From contig NZ_BAAAWU010000001.1 of NCBI RefSeq assembly GCF_039535235.1, forward strand, positions 1,116,001-1,180,000: 64,000 nucleotides of DNA. The letters are read 5' to 3'. This stretch comes from Streptomyces roseoviridis. GTDB taxonomy: Bacteria > Actinomycetota > Actinomycetes > Streptomycetales > Streptomycetaceae. This document shows positions 43,207 through 51,414 of the stretch, one piece after another; within the stretch, counting starts at the first letter, position 1, and each line of letters begins with the position of its first letter. The notes below the pieces were generated by a model. That model worked only from the letters and a program-made list of their open reading frames with translations, did no database searches and was not told the origin of the DNA. The position numbers and the translations under genes were made by a program.

Positions 43207-44097
43207 ATGCGGATCGACCACCCGGTGCGGCCGGGGCTTCGGACGGAGTGCGCGGACGGCGGGCGGCTGATGCTGGTGCAGGGTGGCCGGCCCGTGCTGT
43301 TCGCGCGCCAGCGGGCGAGCCATCACGGGGTGCACTACGCGCGCACCGGGGCGTACCGCTCGCCGCTGGCGCCGGGGCGGGCGGACACGGCGCGGGCCGT
43401 CGCCCGGTTCGCCGCGGCCGGTTCGGACGCCTGGAGGGAGCGGTGGGCCGCGCGTGCGGCGGCACAGCTGCGCGGGGCCGCCGAGGGGCCGCTGCACGAG
43501 GGCGACTGGAATCTGGACGTGCCGGCTCCGGGCTGGTTCGCGGACGGCAACTGGGCCAAGCTGCTCGCGCACGATCCCGACCGGGGGCACCTCACCTGGT
43601 TCGGGTACGGCGATCCGGAGGAGGACGCCCGCGACCTGCTGCCGCTGCGGGCCCTGTCCGCGCCGGACGCGGCCCGGGTGAAGGCGTACCGCCGCCAGTA
43701 CCGGGAGGGCGTGCTGCCGCCCGTACTGCTGTGGTGGGTCAGCGGGCTGAACTCGCCGGTCGTCCTCGACGGGCACGACCGGTTGGTCGCGGCCCTCGCG
43801 GAGGGCGGCCGGCCGGAGGTCCTCATGCTGGCGCGGCGGGTCGACGCCGCCTATGTGGCGATGTGCTCGGCCCGGCCGATCAAGGAGTACGAGTCCCGGG
43901 CGGCGGCGCTGGAGGAGGACGATCCGCTGGCCGGGGTGAAGGCCTCCGTGGCGAGCCGCCGGCTCGCGGACACCCTGCGGGCGATCGAACGGGCTCCGGA
44001 GATCACCCGTGCCTGGCCGGTCGCCGGGGGCGTGGCCGCCTGGGAGCGCTCAGCGGCGGCGCACGTGCCCGGCTGGGGTCCGGCGCCCATGCCCTGA
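43207..44097 (+). CDS. Hypothetical protein with a ParB-like DGH motif
   Basis: 296 residues, soluble, no signal peptide. A central segment, VLLWWVSGLNSPVVLDGHDR followed by LVAALAEG, recalls the DGxHR motif of ParB/sulfiredoxin-like folds, but the rest shows no known domain. The N-terminal half has many His/Trp/Arg residues. The ATG at 43207 lies 8 bases after a TAGGCT -10-like element. Starts 21 bp after lplA and could be co-transcribed with it. Function unknown. Confidence 0.72.
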   Translation: MRIDHPVRPGLRTECADGGRLMLVQGGRPVLFARQRASHHGVHYARTGAYRSPLAPGRADTARAVARFAAAGSDAWRERWAARAAAQLRGAAEGPLHEGDWNLDVPAPGWFADGNWAKLLAHDPDRGHLTWFGYGDPEEDARDLLPLRALSAPDAARVKAYRRQYREGVLPPVLLWWVSGLNSPVVLDGHDRLVAALAEGGRPEVLMLARRVDAAYVAMCSARPIKEYESRAAALEEDDPLAGVKASVASRRLADTLRAIERAPEITRAWPVAGGVAAWERSAAAHVPGWGPAPMP

Positions 44098-44099
44098 GG

Positions 44100-44119
44100 C
44101 CCCCGGCTCCGGCCGGGGG
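44100..44119. terminator. Bidirectional terminator hairpin
   Basis: CCCCCGGC-TCCG-GCCGGGGG, a perfect 8-bp stem with a UUCG-like tetraloop (TCCG), sits between two convergent stop codons (44097 and 44127). Confidence 0.75.
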
Positions 44120-44126
44120 AAGGGGC

Positions 44127-44723
44127 TCAGGCGGCCGGGGTGCGGGCGACCAGGATGAACTCGTTGTACGGGAAGGCCTTGCCGACCGACCGGGCGAACG
44201 GGAACGAGTAGGTGCGCTCCACCGTCAGGCCGGCCTTCTCGGCGTGGGCGCGCAGGCCGTCGAAGTCGACGAACCGCACATGCGTGGCATCGGTCTTGTA
44301 ACCGGCCTCCTGCGGACAGATCAGGACGACCGAACCGCCCGGCTTCACCAGCGGCAGGTACTGCGCCAGGATCGAGTTCCCGAGCTCCTCGTCCATGTGC
44401 TCCAGGACGTGCGCGCACAGCAGGCTGTCGAAGGACCCGGGGCCGCAGTCCTCGGCGCGGGCGAGCTCGTCGGGCGTGTACGCGGTGAGGCCGCGCTCAC
44501 GGCAGGTGGCGACGGAGGTCGCGTTGTGGTCGACGCCCACGCTCTCGGGGCCGCAGTTCAGCAGGTTGCGGCCGATGCCGCAGCCGACGTCGAGCACACG
44601 GCCGAGGGCGAGCCGCTTCAGGTTCCAGCGGTACGGCGCCTGGGTGGGCAGCAGCCGCTTGATCCCCGAGCTCTCCAGCCGCGCCAGCCGCTGGGTGTAG
44701 TCGGAGGATTCCGTGCCGGACAT
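44127..44723 (-). CDS. Class I SAM-dependent methyltransferase
   Basis: 198 residues. SAM-binding motif I is VLDVGCGIGRNLL, followed by VGVDHNATSVATCRE (motif II acid) and AHVLEHMDEELG (motif III); Methyltransf_11/UbiE-like. The N-terminus (DYTQRLARLESSGIKRLL) and the C-terminal FPYNEFILVAR are family-like. Substrate unknown. The ATG at 44723 is chosen because a longer frame would add a low-complexity leader. Single gene. Confidence 0.88.
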   Translation of the reverse strand: MSGTESSDYTQRLARLESSGIKRLLPTQAPYRWNLKRLALGRVLDVGCGIGRNLLNCGPESVGVDHNATSVATCRERGLTAYTPDELARAEDCGPGSFDSLLCAHVLEHMDEELGNSILAQYLPLVKPGGSVVLICPQEAGYKTDATHVRFVDFDGLRAHAEKAGLTVERTYSFPFARSVGKAFPYNEFILVARTPAA

Positions 44724-45106
44724 CGACGACCGCCTTCTGTTGTGCTCGAGCCGTTCCGCGTCGTGGCAGGCTATGCCATCGGGCCGGAGGGGTAAAGATC
44801 GACGGCGGTCACTCACCCTCCGGTATGACCGAGGGCGCTCCCCGACCTCTCGGGCCGTGCGCGGTCCGGGCCGTCCCGGCTGGGGGCCCTGACGAGCCGG
44901 CCCCCGTGCGCGGGCGCTGCGGCACGACCCTCCGCTTCCTCCGGTCCCCGCACCCGTTCGCGTCAATCTGCGGCTGATTCCATTCGAAAACCCTTCGCAC
45001 GTAGGGGTGTTGAGGGCCTTTGTTCACCTGGCCGCATTACTCTCCATTGACCAGCCCTTGAACGTGTCTTGGGGAAATCGGTGACGGTACGACGGAGGGA
45101 GGCCCC
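44724..45106. other. 383-bp divergent intergenic region
   Basis: Between the methyltransferase (minus) and the small secreted protein gene (plus). The part 44950-45075 is markedly less GC-rich than its surroundings (promoter-like), with TTGACC at 45047, but no -10 box at standard spacing. No convincing ORF. Confidence 0.45.
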
Positions 45107-45523
45107 ATGCCGGCGACCGCCCTCGTGCGGGTGTCCTCGGCCGCGCGCGCGGCCCCGGCCCTCCTCCTCGCGCTCGTCCTCACCCTCCTCTGCGGTGCCT
45201 GCGCCGTCGCGGCGCCGGCCGACCCGGCCGGGGGCAGCAGGCCCATGCCGCCTCACGTCCAGCAGCTCGGCGCCGGGCCGGGCTCGGCGCAGGAGATCCG
45301 TCACCGCGGGGACGGCGAGCTGGAGACGCCCTGCGGGAGCGCCCTCCACCGTGACCGGCGCCGTGCCGCGCTCGCACCGGCCGGCCCGCCGGGGCCGCCC
45401 GCGGCGGCCGTCCCCGCGGCGCCCCGCACCGATACCCCGGCCGGGCCGCGGGGCCTCCCCGACGGCCGGCCGAGACCCGCCACCGCCACCGGCCCGGCCG
45501 TGCTCCAGGTGTTCCTGTGCTGA
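45107..45523 (+). CDS. Small secreted Pro/Ala-rich protein before carbonic anhydrase
   Basis: 138 residues. Residues 1-36 form a signal peptide (ARAAPALLLALVLTLLCGAC); the Cys at about 32 could be a lipobox (LLCGAC). The rest is Pro/Ala/Arg-rich, with PMPPHVQQL and ending in AVLQVFLC. GGAGGGAGG precedes the ATG, supporting translation. It lies 69 bp before the carbonic anhydrase gene. No domain recognised. Confidence 0.55.
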   Translation: MPATALVRVSSAARAAPALLLALVLTLLCGACAVAAPADPAGGSRPMPPHVQQLGAGPGSAQEIRHRGDGELETPCGSALHRDRRRAALAPAGPPGPPAAAVPAAPRTDTPAGPRGLPDGRPRPATATGPAVLQVFLC

Positions 45524-45592
45524 CAGGCGAAACGTCCATGCGCCGACCTGTCAGCCCGACGCGCCCCCAGGGCGCGCCAGGAGGAAACATCC

Positions 45593-46174
45593 ATGCAGCC
45601 CCTCATCGACAACGCCCGCCGATTCGGACAGCGCCCTGAGGAGTTCGCCCCGCTGGCCGCGGGACAGTCCCCGGCCGTCCTGTTCATCACCTGCTCCGAC
45701 TCCCGGGTCGTCCCCGCCCTCATCACCGGAGCCCGGCCCGGGCAGCTCTTCGAGCTGCGCACGGCGGGCAACATCGTGCCCCCGTACGACAACGGCGGCC
45801 CCACCGGGGAAGCCGCCACCATCGAGTACGCGGTCGAAGTCCTCGGCGTCCGGGACGTCGTCGTCTGCGGCCACTCCCACTGCGGCGCCGTGGGCGCCCT
45901 CGTCCGCGGCGACGACCTCAGCGCCGTGCCGGCCGTGCGCGACTGGCTCGCCCACGCCGTACCGGAGGGCGCCGCCGGACGCCCCGACGACCCGGCCGTC
46001 GCCGACGCCGTCCGCGGCCATGTCCTCGCCCAGCTGCTCCGCCTGCGCTCCTACCCCTGCGTCGAGCGGCGCCTGGCGGACGACCGGCTGCGGCTGCGCG
46101 GCTGGTACTACGAGGTGCACACCGGGGCCGTGCACGAGTACCGCCCCGAGACCGACTCCTTCGAGACCCTGTGA
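45593..46174 (+). CDS. Beta-class carbonic anhydrase
   Basis: 193 residues. Zinc ligands and dyad: Cys34, Asp36 and Arg38 in ITCSDSR, His94 and Cys97 in GHSHCGAVGA. It interconverts CO2 and bicarbonate. AGGAGGAAAC provides the ribosome site. The stop is followed within 15 bp by a SulP transporter gene, a pairing well known in bacteria and thought to link bicarbonate uptake with hydration. Confidence 0.95.
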   Translation: MQPLIDNARRFGQRPEEFAPLAAGQSPAVLFITCSDSRVVPALITGARPGQLFELRTAGNIVPPYDNGGPTGEAATIEYAVEVLGVRDVVVCGHSHCGAVGALVRGDDLSAVPAVRDWLAHAVPEGAAGRPDDPAVADAVRGHVLAQLLRLRSYPCVERRLADDRLRLRGWYYEVHTGAVHEYRPETDSFETL

Positions 46175-46188
46175 GGGGGCGGATCCGT

Positions 46189-47760
46189 ATGTCGCTTCCC
46201 TCCTCCGTCCGCCGCCTCCCCGCTCTGCGGCAGGACTTCGCCGCCTCGCTCGTCGTCTTCCTCGTCGCCCTTCCGCTGTGCATCGGCGTGGCCGTCGCCT
46301 CCGGCGTGCCCGCCGAGCTCGGCCTGATCACCGGCATCGTCGGCGGTGTGGTCACCGGCATGATGCGCGGCAGCAGCCTTCAGGTCTCGGGCCCCGCCGC
46401 CGGCCTCACGGTCCTCGTCCTGGAAGCGGTCCGCGCCTTCGGGCTGCCCGCCCTGGGCGTGATCGTGCTGCTCTCCGGTCTCCTCCAGGTCGCCGTGGGC
46501 CTCCTGCGCTGGGGACGCTGGTTCCGGGCCATCTCCCTCTCCGTCGTCGAGGGAATGCTCGCCGGCATCGGTCTCGTCATCATCGCCGGACAGCTCTACG
46601 CGGCGGCCGGCGTCCCGGCTCCCGCCTCCGGTATCGACAAGCTCGTGGGCCTGCCGGCCGCTCTGGTGGAGGCCGTCGGCAACACGACGGCCCTTTCCTC
46701 CCTCGCCGTCGCGGCCGGCACCGTCCTCGTCGTGGTGCTCTGGCGCCGGCTGCCCCGCCGGGCGCGGGCGGTTCCCGGCGCACTGGCGGCGGTCGCCCTG
46801 GCCGCCCTGGTCACCGCGCTGGCGGACCTGCCGGTGGCGACCATCCAGGTGAGCGGGGTCTTCGACGCCGTGCGGCTGCCGGGCGCGGACGCCTTCTCCT
46901 CGCTCGCGAACCCGGCCGTGCTCGGCACCGTCCTCGCCTTCACGCTGATCGCCTCCGCTGAGTCGCTGTTCTGCGCGGCGGCCGTCGACCAGATGCACCC
47001 CGGGCCGCGTACCGACTACGACAAGGAGCTCGTCGCCCAGGGCACGGGCAACGCCCTGAGCGGGCTGCTCGGCGCCCTGCCGCTGACCGCGGTGATCGTG
47101 CGCAGCTCCGCCAACGTCGAGGCGGGCGCGCGCACCAAGGCGTCCCGCGTCCTCCACGGGCTGTGGCTGCTGCTCTTCGCCGCCCTGCTGCCCGCCGTCC
47201 TCGCGTACATCCCGCTCGCCGCCCTCGCCGGGATCCTCGTCCACGCCGGCTGGAAGCTGATCCCGTTCAAGAGGGTGGCGACCCTGTGGCGCGCCCACCG
47301 CGGCGAGGCGCTGGTCCTGGTCGTGACGGCGGTCGCGATCGTCGCGGTCGGCATGTTCGAGGGGGTGGTGATCGGCCTCGTGCTGTCGGTGGCGAAGGCC
47401 GCCTGGGAGGCCTCGCACCTCCGCGTGGAGCACACCGACGACGGGGCGGGGACGGTGCGGGTGAGGATCCTCGGGACCGTCACCTTCCTGAAGCTGCCGC
47501 AGATACTCGACAGCCTGGAGGCCCTGCCCGGGGACCGCCGGGTCGTCCTCGACCTCTCGGGGGCGCACCACCTGGACCACGCCTGCCGGTCCGCCCTGGA
47601 GGCCTGGGCGGAGCGGCACGGCGGGGACGCACCGGAACGCGGGGGCCAGGATCCGGCTCGGGACGACGGCCCGGTGCGGGACCGTGATCCGGTCCAGGGC
47701 CGTGGCCCGGATCCGGACCGCGGTCTGGATCCGGCAGGGCCGGTGAGCGCACCGCGCTGA
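46189..47760 (+). CDS. SulP-family anion (probable bicarbonate) transporter
   Basis: 523 residues. About 10-12 transmembrane helices: LRQDFAASLVVFLVALPLCI, the SulP loop GIVTGMMRGSSLQVSGPAAG (seen as GVVTGMMRGSSLQVSGPAAG) and RSSANVEAGARTKASRVLHG. A cytoplasmic STAS domain spans about 415-480 (ILGTVTFLKLPQILDSLEAL). The last ~45 residues are DP/GRD-rich low complexity. Start at ATG 46189 behind AGGGGGCGG; a GTG at 46171 overlapping the carbonic anhydrase stop is possible. Substrate bicarbonate inferred from the neighbour. Confidence 0.92.
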   Translation: MSLPSSVRRLPALRQDFAASLVVFLVALPLCIGVAVASGVPAELGLITGIVGGVVTGMMRGSSLQVSGPAAGLTVLVLEAVRAFGLPALGVIVLLSGLLQVAVGLLRWGRWFRAISLSVVEGMLAGIGLVIIAGQLYAAAGVPAPASGIDKLVGLPAALVEAVGNTTALSSLAVAAGTVLVVVLWRRLPRRARAVPGALAAVALAALVTALADLPVATIQVSGVFDAVRLPGADAFSSLANPAVLGTVLAFTLIASAESLFCAAAVDQMHPGPRTDYDKELVAQGTGNALSGLLGALPLTAVIVRSSANVEAGARTKASRVLHGLWLLLFAALLPAVLAYIPLAALAGILVHAGWKLIPFKRVATLWRAHRGEALVLVVTAVAIVAVGMFEGVVIGLVLSVAKAAWEASHLRVEHTDDGAGTVRVRILGTVTFLKLPQILDSLEALPGDRRVVLDLSGAHHLDHACRSALEAWAERHGGDAPERGGQDPARDDGPVRDRDPVQGRGPDPDRGLDPAGPVSAPR

Positions 47761-47869
47761 CCGGAGGGGCTCCGCTCGGGGGCACCGTGGCCACGGCCGC
47801 GGTGCCCCCGCTGCCGTCGACGACCGAGGCGCCTCGGGTCCGCGCCGGTGCCCGGCCGGCACGCGGGGC

Positions 47870-48040
47870 GGTGCCCCCGTCGGGGGCGAGCCGTCCGGGA
47901 AGGTCCGCGAGGGAGGGCAGCCGCTCGATGTGGTGGACTCCCGCCGGTACGGCGCCGGTGAGGAGTTCCCGGGCGGCACGGGCGGCCACCACGCCCGACA
48001 CCCTGCTCCGGCCGCTGCCGGTGGGGGCGCGTCCTCCGCC
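47870..48040 (-). pseudogene. Possible gene remnant (saccharopine dehydrogenase C-terminus-like)
   Basis: On the minus strand, directly downstream of the flavoprotein gene, one frame reads VVAARAARELLTGAVPAGVH followed by HIERL, resembling the C-terminus of Streptomyces saccharopine dehydrogenase-like proteins, with GC-rich third positions. No start codon region or N-terminal domain accompanies it, and the frame dissolves into low complexity. I regard it as a decayed fragment; recognition is tentative. Confidence 0.3.
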
Positions 48041-48055
48041 CCGGTCCGGCAGCGG

Positions 48056-49087
48056 TCAGGCCAGCAGGTTCACGGCGCTCCGGAAGAGGCCGGGGAACCG
48101 GGCGGCGGCCGGTGTGATCAGAGGCGCCAGCGGGGGCTGGCTGCGGACCCAGAGCAGGGATCGCGTCAGGAGCCGGTAGCTGCGGGTCAGACGGCACCAG
48201 GCCGGTTCGTACGCCTCCGGGCGGCCCTCGGCGAGACAGCGTACGAGGGTGTCCGCCGCCGTCAGGGCGAGGGTGAGGCCCTCACCGGTCAGCGCGTCGA
48301 CGTACCCGGCGGCGTCCCCGGCGAACAGCACCCGGCCGGCCACCCGAGTGCGGGCCTGCTGACGCAGCGGCCCGGCGCCCCTGACCGGTGTCCTTTCGGC
48401 CGCGCGCAGCCGGCCGGCCAGCGCGGGGAAATGGGCCAGCTGGTCGTCGAAGGGCAGGTGGCGGGAGGTGAGGACGGCGACGCCGAGCTGCCGTGGTCCG
48501 AGCGGAGTGACGTACGCCTCGCAGTGGGCGGACCAGTGCACCTCGACCAGGTCGGTCCACGGCTCGACGGCGTAGTGGCGCCGCAGGCCGTACCGGAGCG
48601 CGGGGCGCCGTCCGGCGGCGGGCCGCACGCCCAGGCCGAGCGCGCGCCGGGTGGGCGAGTGCAGTCCGTCGGCCGCCACCAGATAGCGGGCGGTGATCCC
48701 GTCGGCGGTCACGTACGTGTCGGACTGGGCCACCCGGCGGACGCGGTGCGGGACGACCGGGACCCCGAGCTCGGCGGCCCGGGCGGCGAGTGCCTGGTGC
48801 AGCACCGTGCGGCGCACGCCGAGGCCGTGCCCGGCGCGGAAGGGGGCTTCCGCGCTGTGGCCGCCGTCGGCGTCGGCGTAGCGGATGCCCCGGAGGTGCC
48901 GGCCGGGCACCCGTACGTCGAGGGCGCCCAGGGCGCGTACCGCCGCCGGCATCAGCCCCTCGCCGCACGCCTTGTCGATGGGCGCGGGCCGGGGTTCGGC
49001 GACCATCACGTCGAAGCCGCGCCGGGCCGCGTGGATGGCGGTGGCCAGTCCCGCGGGACCGCCGCCGACGACGAGGAGGTCGATCAC
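48056..49087 (-). CDS. FAD-dependent oxidoreductase of the phenolic-lipid locus (SrsC-like)
   Basis: 343 residues. FAD motif LLVVGGGPAGLATAIHAARR, the ACGEGLMPAA segment typical of geranylgeranyl reductase/hydroxylase-like proteins, and FAGDAAGYVDALTGEG. In srs loci of Streptomyces such a flavoprotein hydroxylates the resorcinolic lipid ring. GTG start 49087 overlaps the methyltransferase stop (GTGA). Its reading frame and motifs look intact although the polyketide synthase two genes upstream is dead. Confidence 0.85.
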   Translation of the reverse strand: MIDLLVVGGGPAGLATAIHAARRGFDVMVAEPRPAPIDKACGEGLMPAAVRALGALDVRVPGRHLRGIRYADADGGHSAEAPFRAGHGLGVRRTVLHQALAARAAELGVPVVPHRVRRVAQSDTYVTADGITARYLVAADGLHSPTRRALGLGVRPAAGRRPALRYGLRRHYAVEPWTDLVEVHWSAHCEAYVTPLGPRQLGVAVLTSRHLPFDDQLAHFPALAGRLRAAERTPVRGAGPLRQQARTRVAGRVLFAGDAAGYVDALTGEGLTLALTAADTLVRCLAEGRPEAYEPAWCRLTRSYRLLTRSLLWVRSQPPLAPLITPAAARFPGLFRSAVNLLA

Positions 49088-49638
49088 GGCGCGGCACCGG
49101 TGGCGGGAAGCGCGCGGGACGGCGCCAGCGCGGTGTTCTCGCAGCGGACGCGGACGGCGATCAGGGCCGCGTTCAGGAGGGAGAACGCCAGGGCGGTCAG
49201 CCAGGCGGTGTGGACCAGGGGCAAGGCGGCGCCCTCGGCCACCACCGCGACGTAGTTCGGGTGGCGGAGGTAGCGGTAGGGGCCGGCGGCGACGAGGGGA
49301 AGGCCGGGGACGATCAGCACCCGGGTGTGCCAGCGGGGCCCGAGCGTGCCGACGCACCACCAGCGCAGGGCCTGCGCGGCGAGCGTGAGGGCGAGCGCGG
49401 GCCAGCCGAGCAGCGGCAGGAACGGCCGGTCGGCCGCCCAGGGTTCGACGAGGCAGCCGAGGAGGAGCGCGCCGTGCAGCGCGACCATGACCGGGTAGTG
49501 CCCGGCACCGTACTCGCGGGCGCCCCGCTCCCGGCTCCAGGCGCCGTTGCGCCGCGCCACGGCGAGCTCGACGAAGCGTTCGGCGACGACCAGCAGGACG
49601 AGGACGGTGTACGCCGTGAGGGTCACGGTCTCGGTCAC
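49084..49638 (-). CDS. Isoprenylcysteine carboxyl methyltransferase-like (SrsB-like)
   Basis: 184 residues, four to five transmembrane helices and the ICMT/PEMT motif YRYLRHPNYVAVVAEG near the C-terminus, which binds SAM. SrsB-type members methylate a hydroxyl of long-chain alkylresorcinols rather than cysteines. GTG start 7 bp after the pseudogene stop; its own stop overlaps the next gene. Middle gene of the srs-like operon. Confidence 0.85.
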   Translation of the reverse strand: MTETVTLTAYTVLVLLVVAERFVELAVARRNGAWSRERGAREYGAGHYPVMVALHGALLLGCLVEPWAADRPFLPLLGWPALALTLAAQALRWWCVGTLGPRWHTRVLIVPGLPLVAAGPYRYLRHPNYVAVVAEGAALPLVHTAWLTALAFSLLNAALIAVRVRCENTALAPSRALPATGAAP

Positions 49639-49645
49639 GGCAGCC

Positions 49646-50315
49646 TCACCAGGTCAGGACGACGCGCTCGGACGAGGTGCCGGGCCCGGAGGCGGGCATC
49701 GGGCCCGCCGATCCGGGCGGCGGCGGGCCGGTCCGCGTGTCCGCCGGGATCCGCGGCACCGACGCGGACGGCAGGCCGCCGTGGCCGGCCAGGGCGCGGC
49801 GGCTCGCCGCGAGTTCCGCGTCCAGTCTCGGGCGCCGGCAGGCCGGGTCCGGCGGCGGGCACGTCCAGGATCTCGGGGCCGCCGCGCCGGCAGATCCATG
49901 CCGTCACGTCCCCCGGTTCGAGGTCGTGCACGGAGAGCTCGCGGCGACGGTCGAGCGACACGGCGAGAGGGCGGCCCTCCCCACCGGTCTCCGCGTGCGG
50001 CCGGCGCGCGAGACCCCGGGCCGGTGCGGGCGGCAGGCCGGGTCCGGCGGCGGGCACGTCCAGGATCTCGGGGCCACCGCGCCGGCAGATCCCTGCCGTG
50101 ACGTCCCCGGGTTCGAGGTCGTGCCCGGAGAGCTCGCGGTGACGGTCGAGCGGCACGGCGAGCGGGCGGCCCTCCCCACCGGTCTCCGCGTGCGGCCAAC
50201 GCGCGAGACCCCGGGCCGGTGCGGGCGGCAGGCCGCGGACCAGGTCTCCGGTGGTCTCGTGCTGCGGGTAGCGGTGCGGCGGGGAGGCCGTGCTCACCGC
50301 GAGGACGCGGGTCAT
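49646..50315 (-). pseudogene. Wrecked type III polyketide synthase (SrsA-like)
   Basis: From an ATG at 50315 the frame starts like a type III PKS (MTRVLAVSTASPPHRYPQHE), reaches the region equivalent to residues ~30-60 (GLARWPHAETGGEG, RPLAVPLDRHREL), then jumps straight to the C-terminal segment EPGDVTAGICRRGGPEILD. About 240 residues including the catalytic Cys are missing. The catalytic His (normally HPGGP) reads RRGGP. The joined piece is tandemly duplicated (195 bp). A frameshift follows, after which the C-terminus continues in another frame (LDAELAASRRALAGHGGLPS), where the catalytic Asn of the GN(L/M)SSAS motif has become Gly, and ends at the stop at 49646. All three catalytic residues are lost. 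Confidence 0.85.
49839..50228. repeat. Two 195-bp tandem units inside the PKS pseudogene
   Basis: Units 49839-50033 and 50034-50228 differ at about a dozen positions; a third unit begins at 50229 and diverges after a few bases. 195 bp equals 65 codons, so the frame is kept through both units. Unit ends share the GGCCTGCC (Gly-Leu-Pro) microhomology present in the N-terminal part, which suggests how the duplication arose. Confidence 0.9.
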
Positions 50316-50394
50316 TGCTCCAACATAGGGACGGAGGGGCGCCGACGCGCTCAACCCGGCGGTCGTGGGCGCGCCGTCGCCTAGCGTGGAGCGG

Positions 50395-51312
50395 GTGCGC
50401 CCCACCACGGACGAAGGCCCCCGCCCCCTCGCCGCCGCCGCGGCCACCCGGTCGGCGGGGCCCGGGGCGGTGGTCGGTCTGCTGAAGGCGAGTCACCCGG
50501 CGCCGACGGCGACGGTGACCGTCCTCGCGGGGCTGCTGGCCGCCGCGTTCGGCCTCGGCCCGGCTTCCGCGGCCGGCGCGGTGGCCGCGGTCGTCGCGGG
50601 CCAGCTGTCGATCGGCTGGTGCAACGACCGGCTCGACCTGCGGCGCGACCGGGCCGCGGGCCGCCGTGACAAGCCGCTGGCCACGGGCGCCGCGCGGCCG
50701 GGCACGGTGGGCACGGCAGCCTGCGTGGCCCTGCTCGTCTGCGTCCCGCTGTCGCTGGCCTGCGGGCTGGGGGCCGGTGTGGTGCACCTCTGCTGCGTCG
50801 CCGCCGGCTGGGCGTACAACCTGTGGCTCAAGCGGACGGTCCTGTCCTGGCTGCCGTACGCCCTCGCCTTCGGGCTGCTGCCCGCCTTTCTGACCCTGAC
50901 GCTCCCGGGCCGGCCGTGGCCGCCCCCGTGGCTGACCGTCGCGGCGGCGCTGCTCGGGACCGGTGCCCACTTCGCCAACGTCCTGCCGGACCTCGACGAC
51001 GACCTCGCGGCCGGGGTGCGGGGGCTGCCGCAGCGCGTGGGGCGGCGCGGGTCCGTGGTGTCGGCCGCCGTCCTGGCCCTCGCCGCCTGCGTGCTGCTCA
51101 CGGCCGGTCCGACGGGCCGCGTGTCGCCCGCCGGAGCCGGCCTCATCGGCGTGACCCTCGCGGTCTGCCTCACCGCCTCGGCCGGGCCGCCCGCTCTGCT
51201 GCGCGGCCGCGTGCCCTTCCTCGCCCTCCTGGCCCTGTCCGCCCTCGACGCCACGCTCCTGGTGCTGGCCGTGGCCGCTCCGGTCACGGGAGGGGGCGGG
51301 GGCGGGCCGTGA
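50395..51312 (+). CDS. UbiA-family prenyltransferase
   Basis: 305 residues, about eight transmembrane helices. Both Asp-rich motifs are present: NDRLDLRRDRAAGRRDKPLA and NVLPDLDDDLAAGVRGLPQR, which bind prenyl diphosphate through Mg2+. It should attach an isoprenoid chain to an aromatic or other acceptor in the membrane. Start set at GTG 50395 (GGAG just upstream, TAGCGT -10-like element before it); a GTG at 50365 is possible. Divergent from the srs-like operon, where its acceptor may once have been made. Confidence 0.88.
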   Translation: MRPTTDEGPRPLAAAAATRSAGPGAVVGLLKASHPAPTATVTVLAGLLAAAFGLGPASAAGAVAAVVAGQLSIGWCNDRLDLRRDRAAGRRDKPLATGAARPGTVGTAACVALLVCVPLSLACGLGAGVVHLCCVAAGWAYNLWLKRTVLSWLPYALAFGLLPAFLTLTLPGRPWPPPWLTVAAALLGTGAHFANVLPDLDDDLAAGVRGLPQRVGRRGSVVSAAVLALAACVLLTAGPTGRVSPAGAGLIGVTLAVCLTASAGPPALLRGRVPFLALLALSALDATLLVLAVAAPVTGGGGGGP

Positions 51313-51414
51313 GGGGGCGCCACGGGGTGACGGTGACCGGGGGCCCGCCCCCGGTTGAGCCGTCCCCGGGCAGGTGCGGCCGTCAGCCGACAGCCCGCGC
51401 CGGGCGGGCGGTGC

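Noticed and set aside
44809..45027. A 72-codon minus-strand ORF upstream of the methyltransferase
   Set aside because: No good ribosome site, low-complexity Gly/Arg/Pro sequence and no motif; treated as intergenic.
48056..51312. An intact srs phenolic-lipid biosynthetic cluster
   Set aside because: The polyketide synthase has lost all three catalytic residues and most of its length, so the locus cannot make the lipid by itself.
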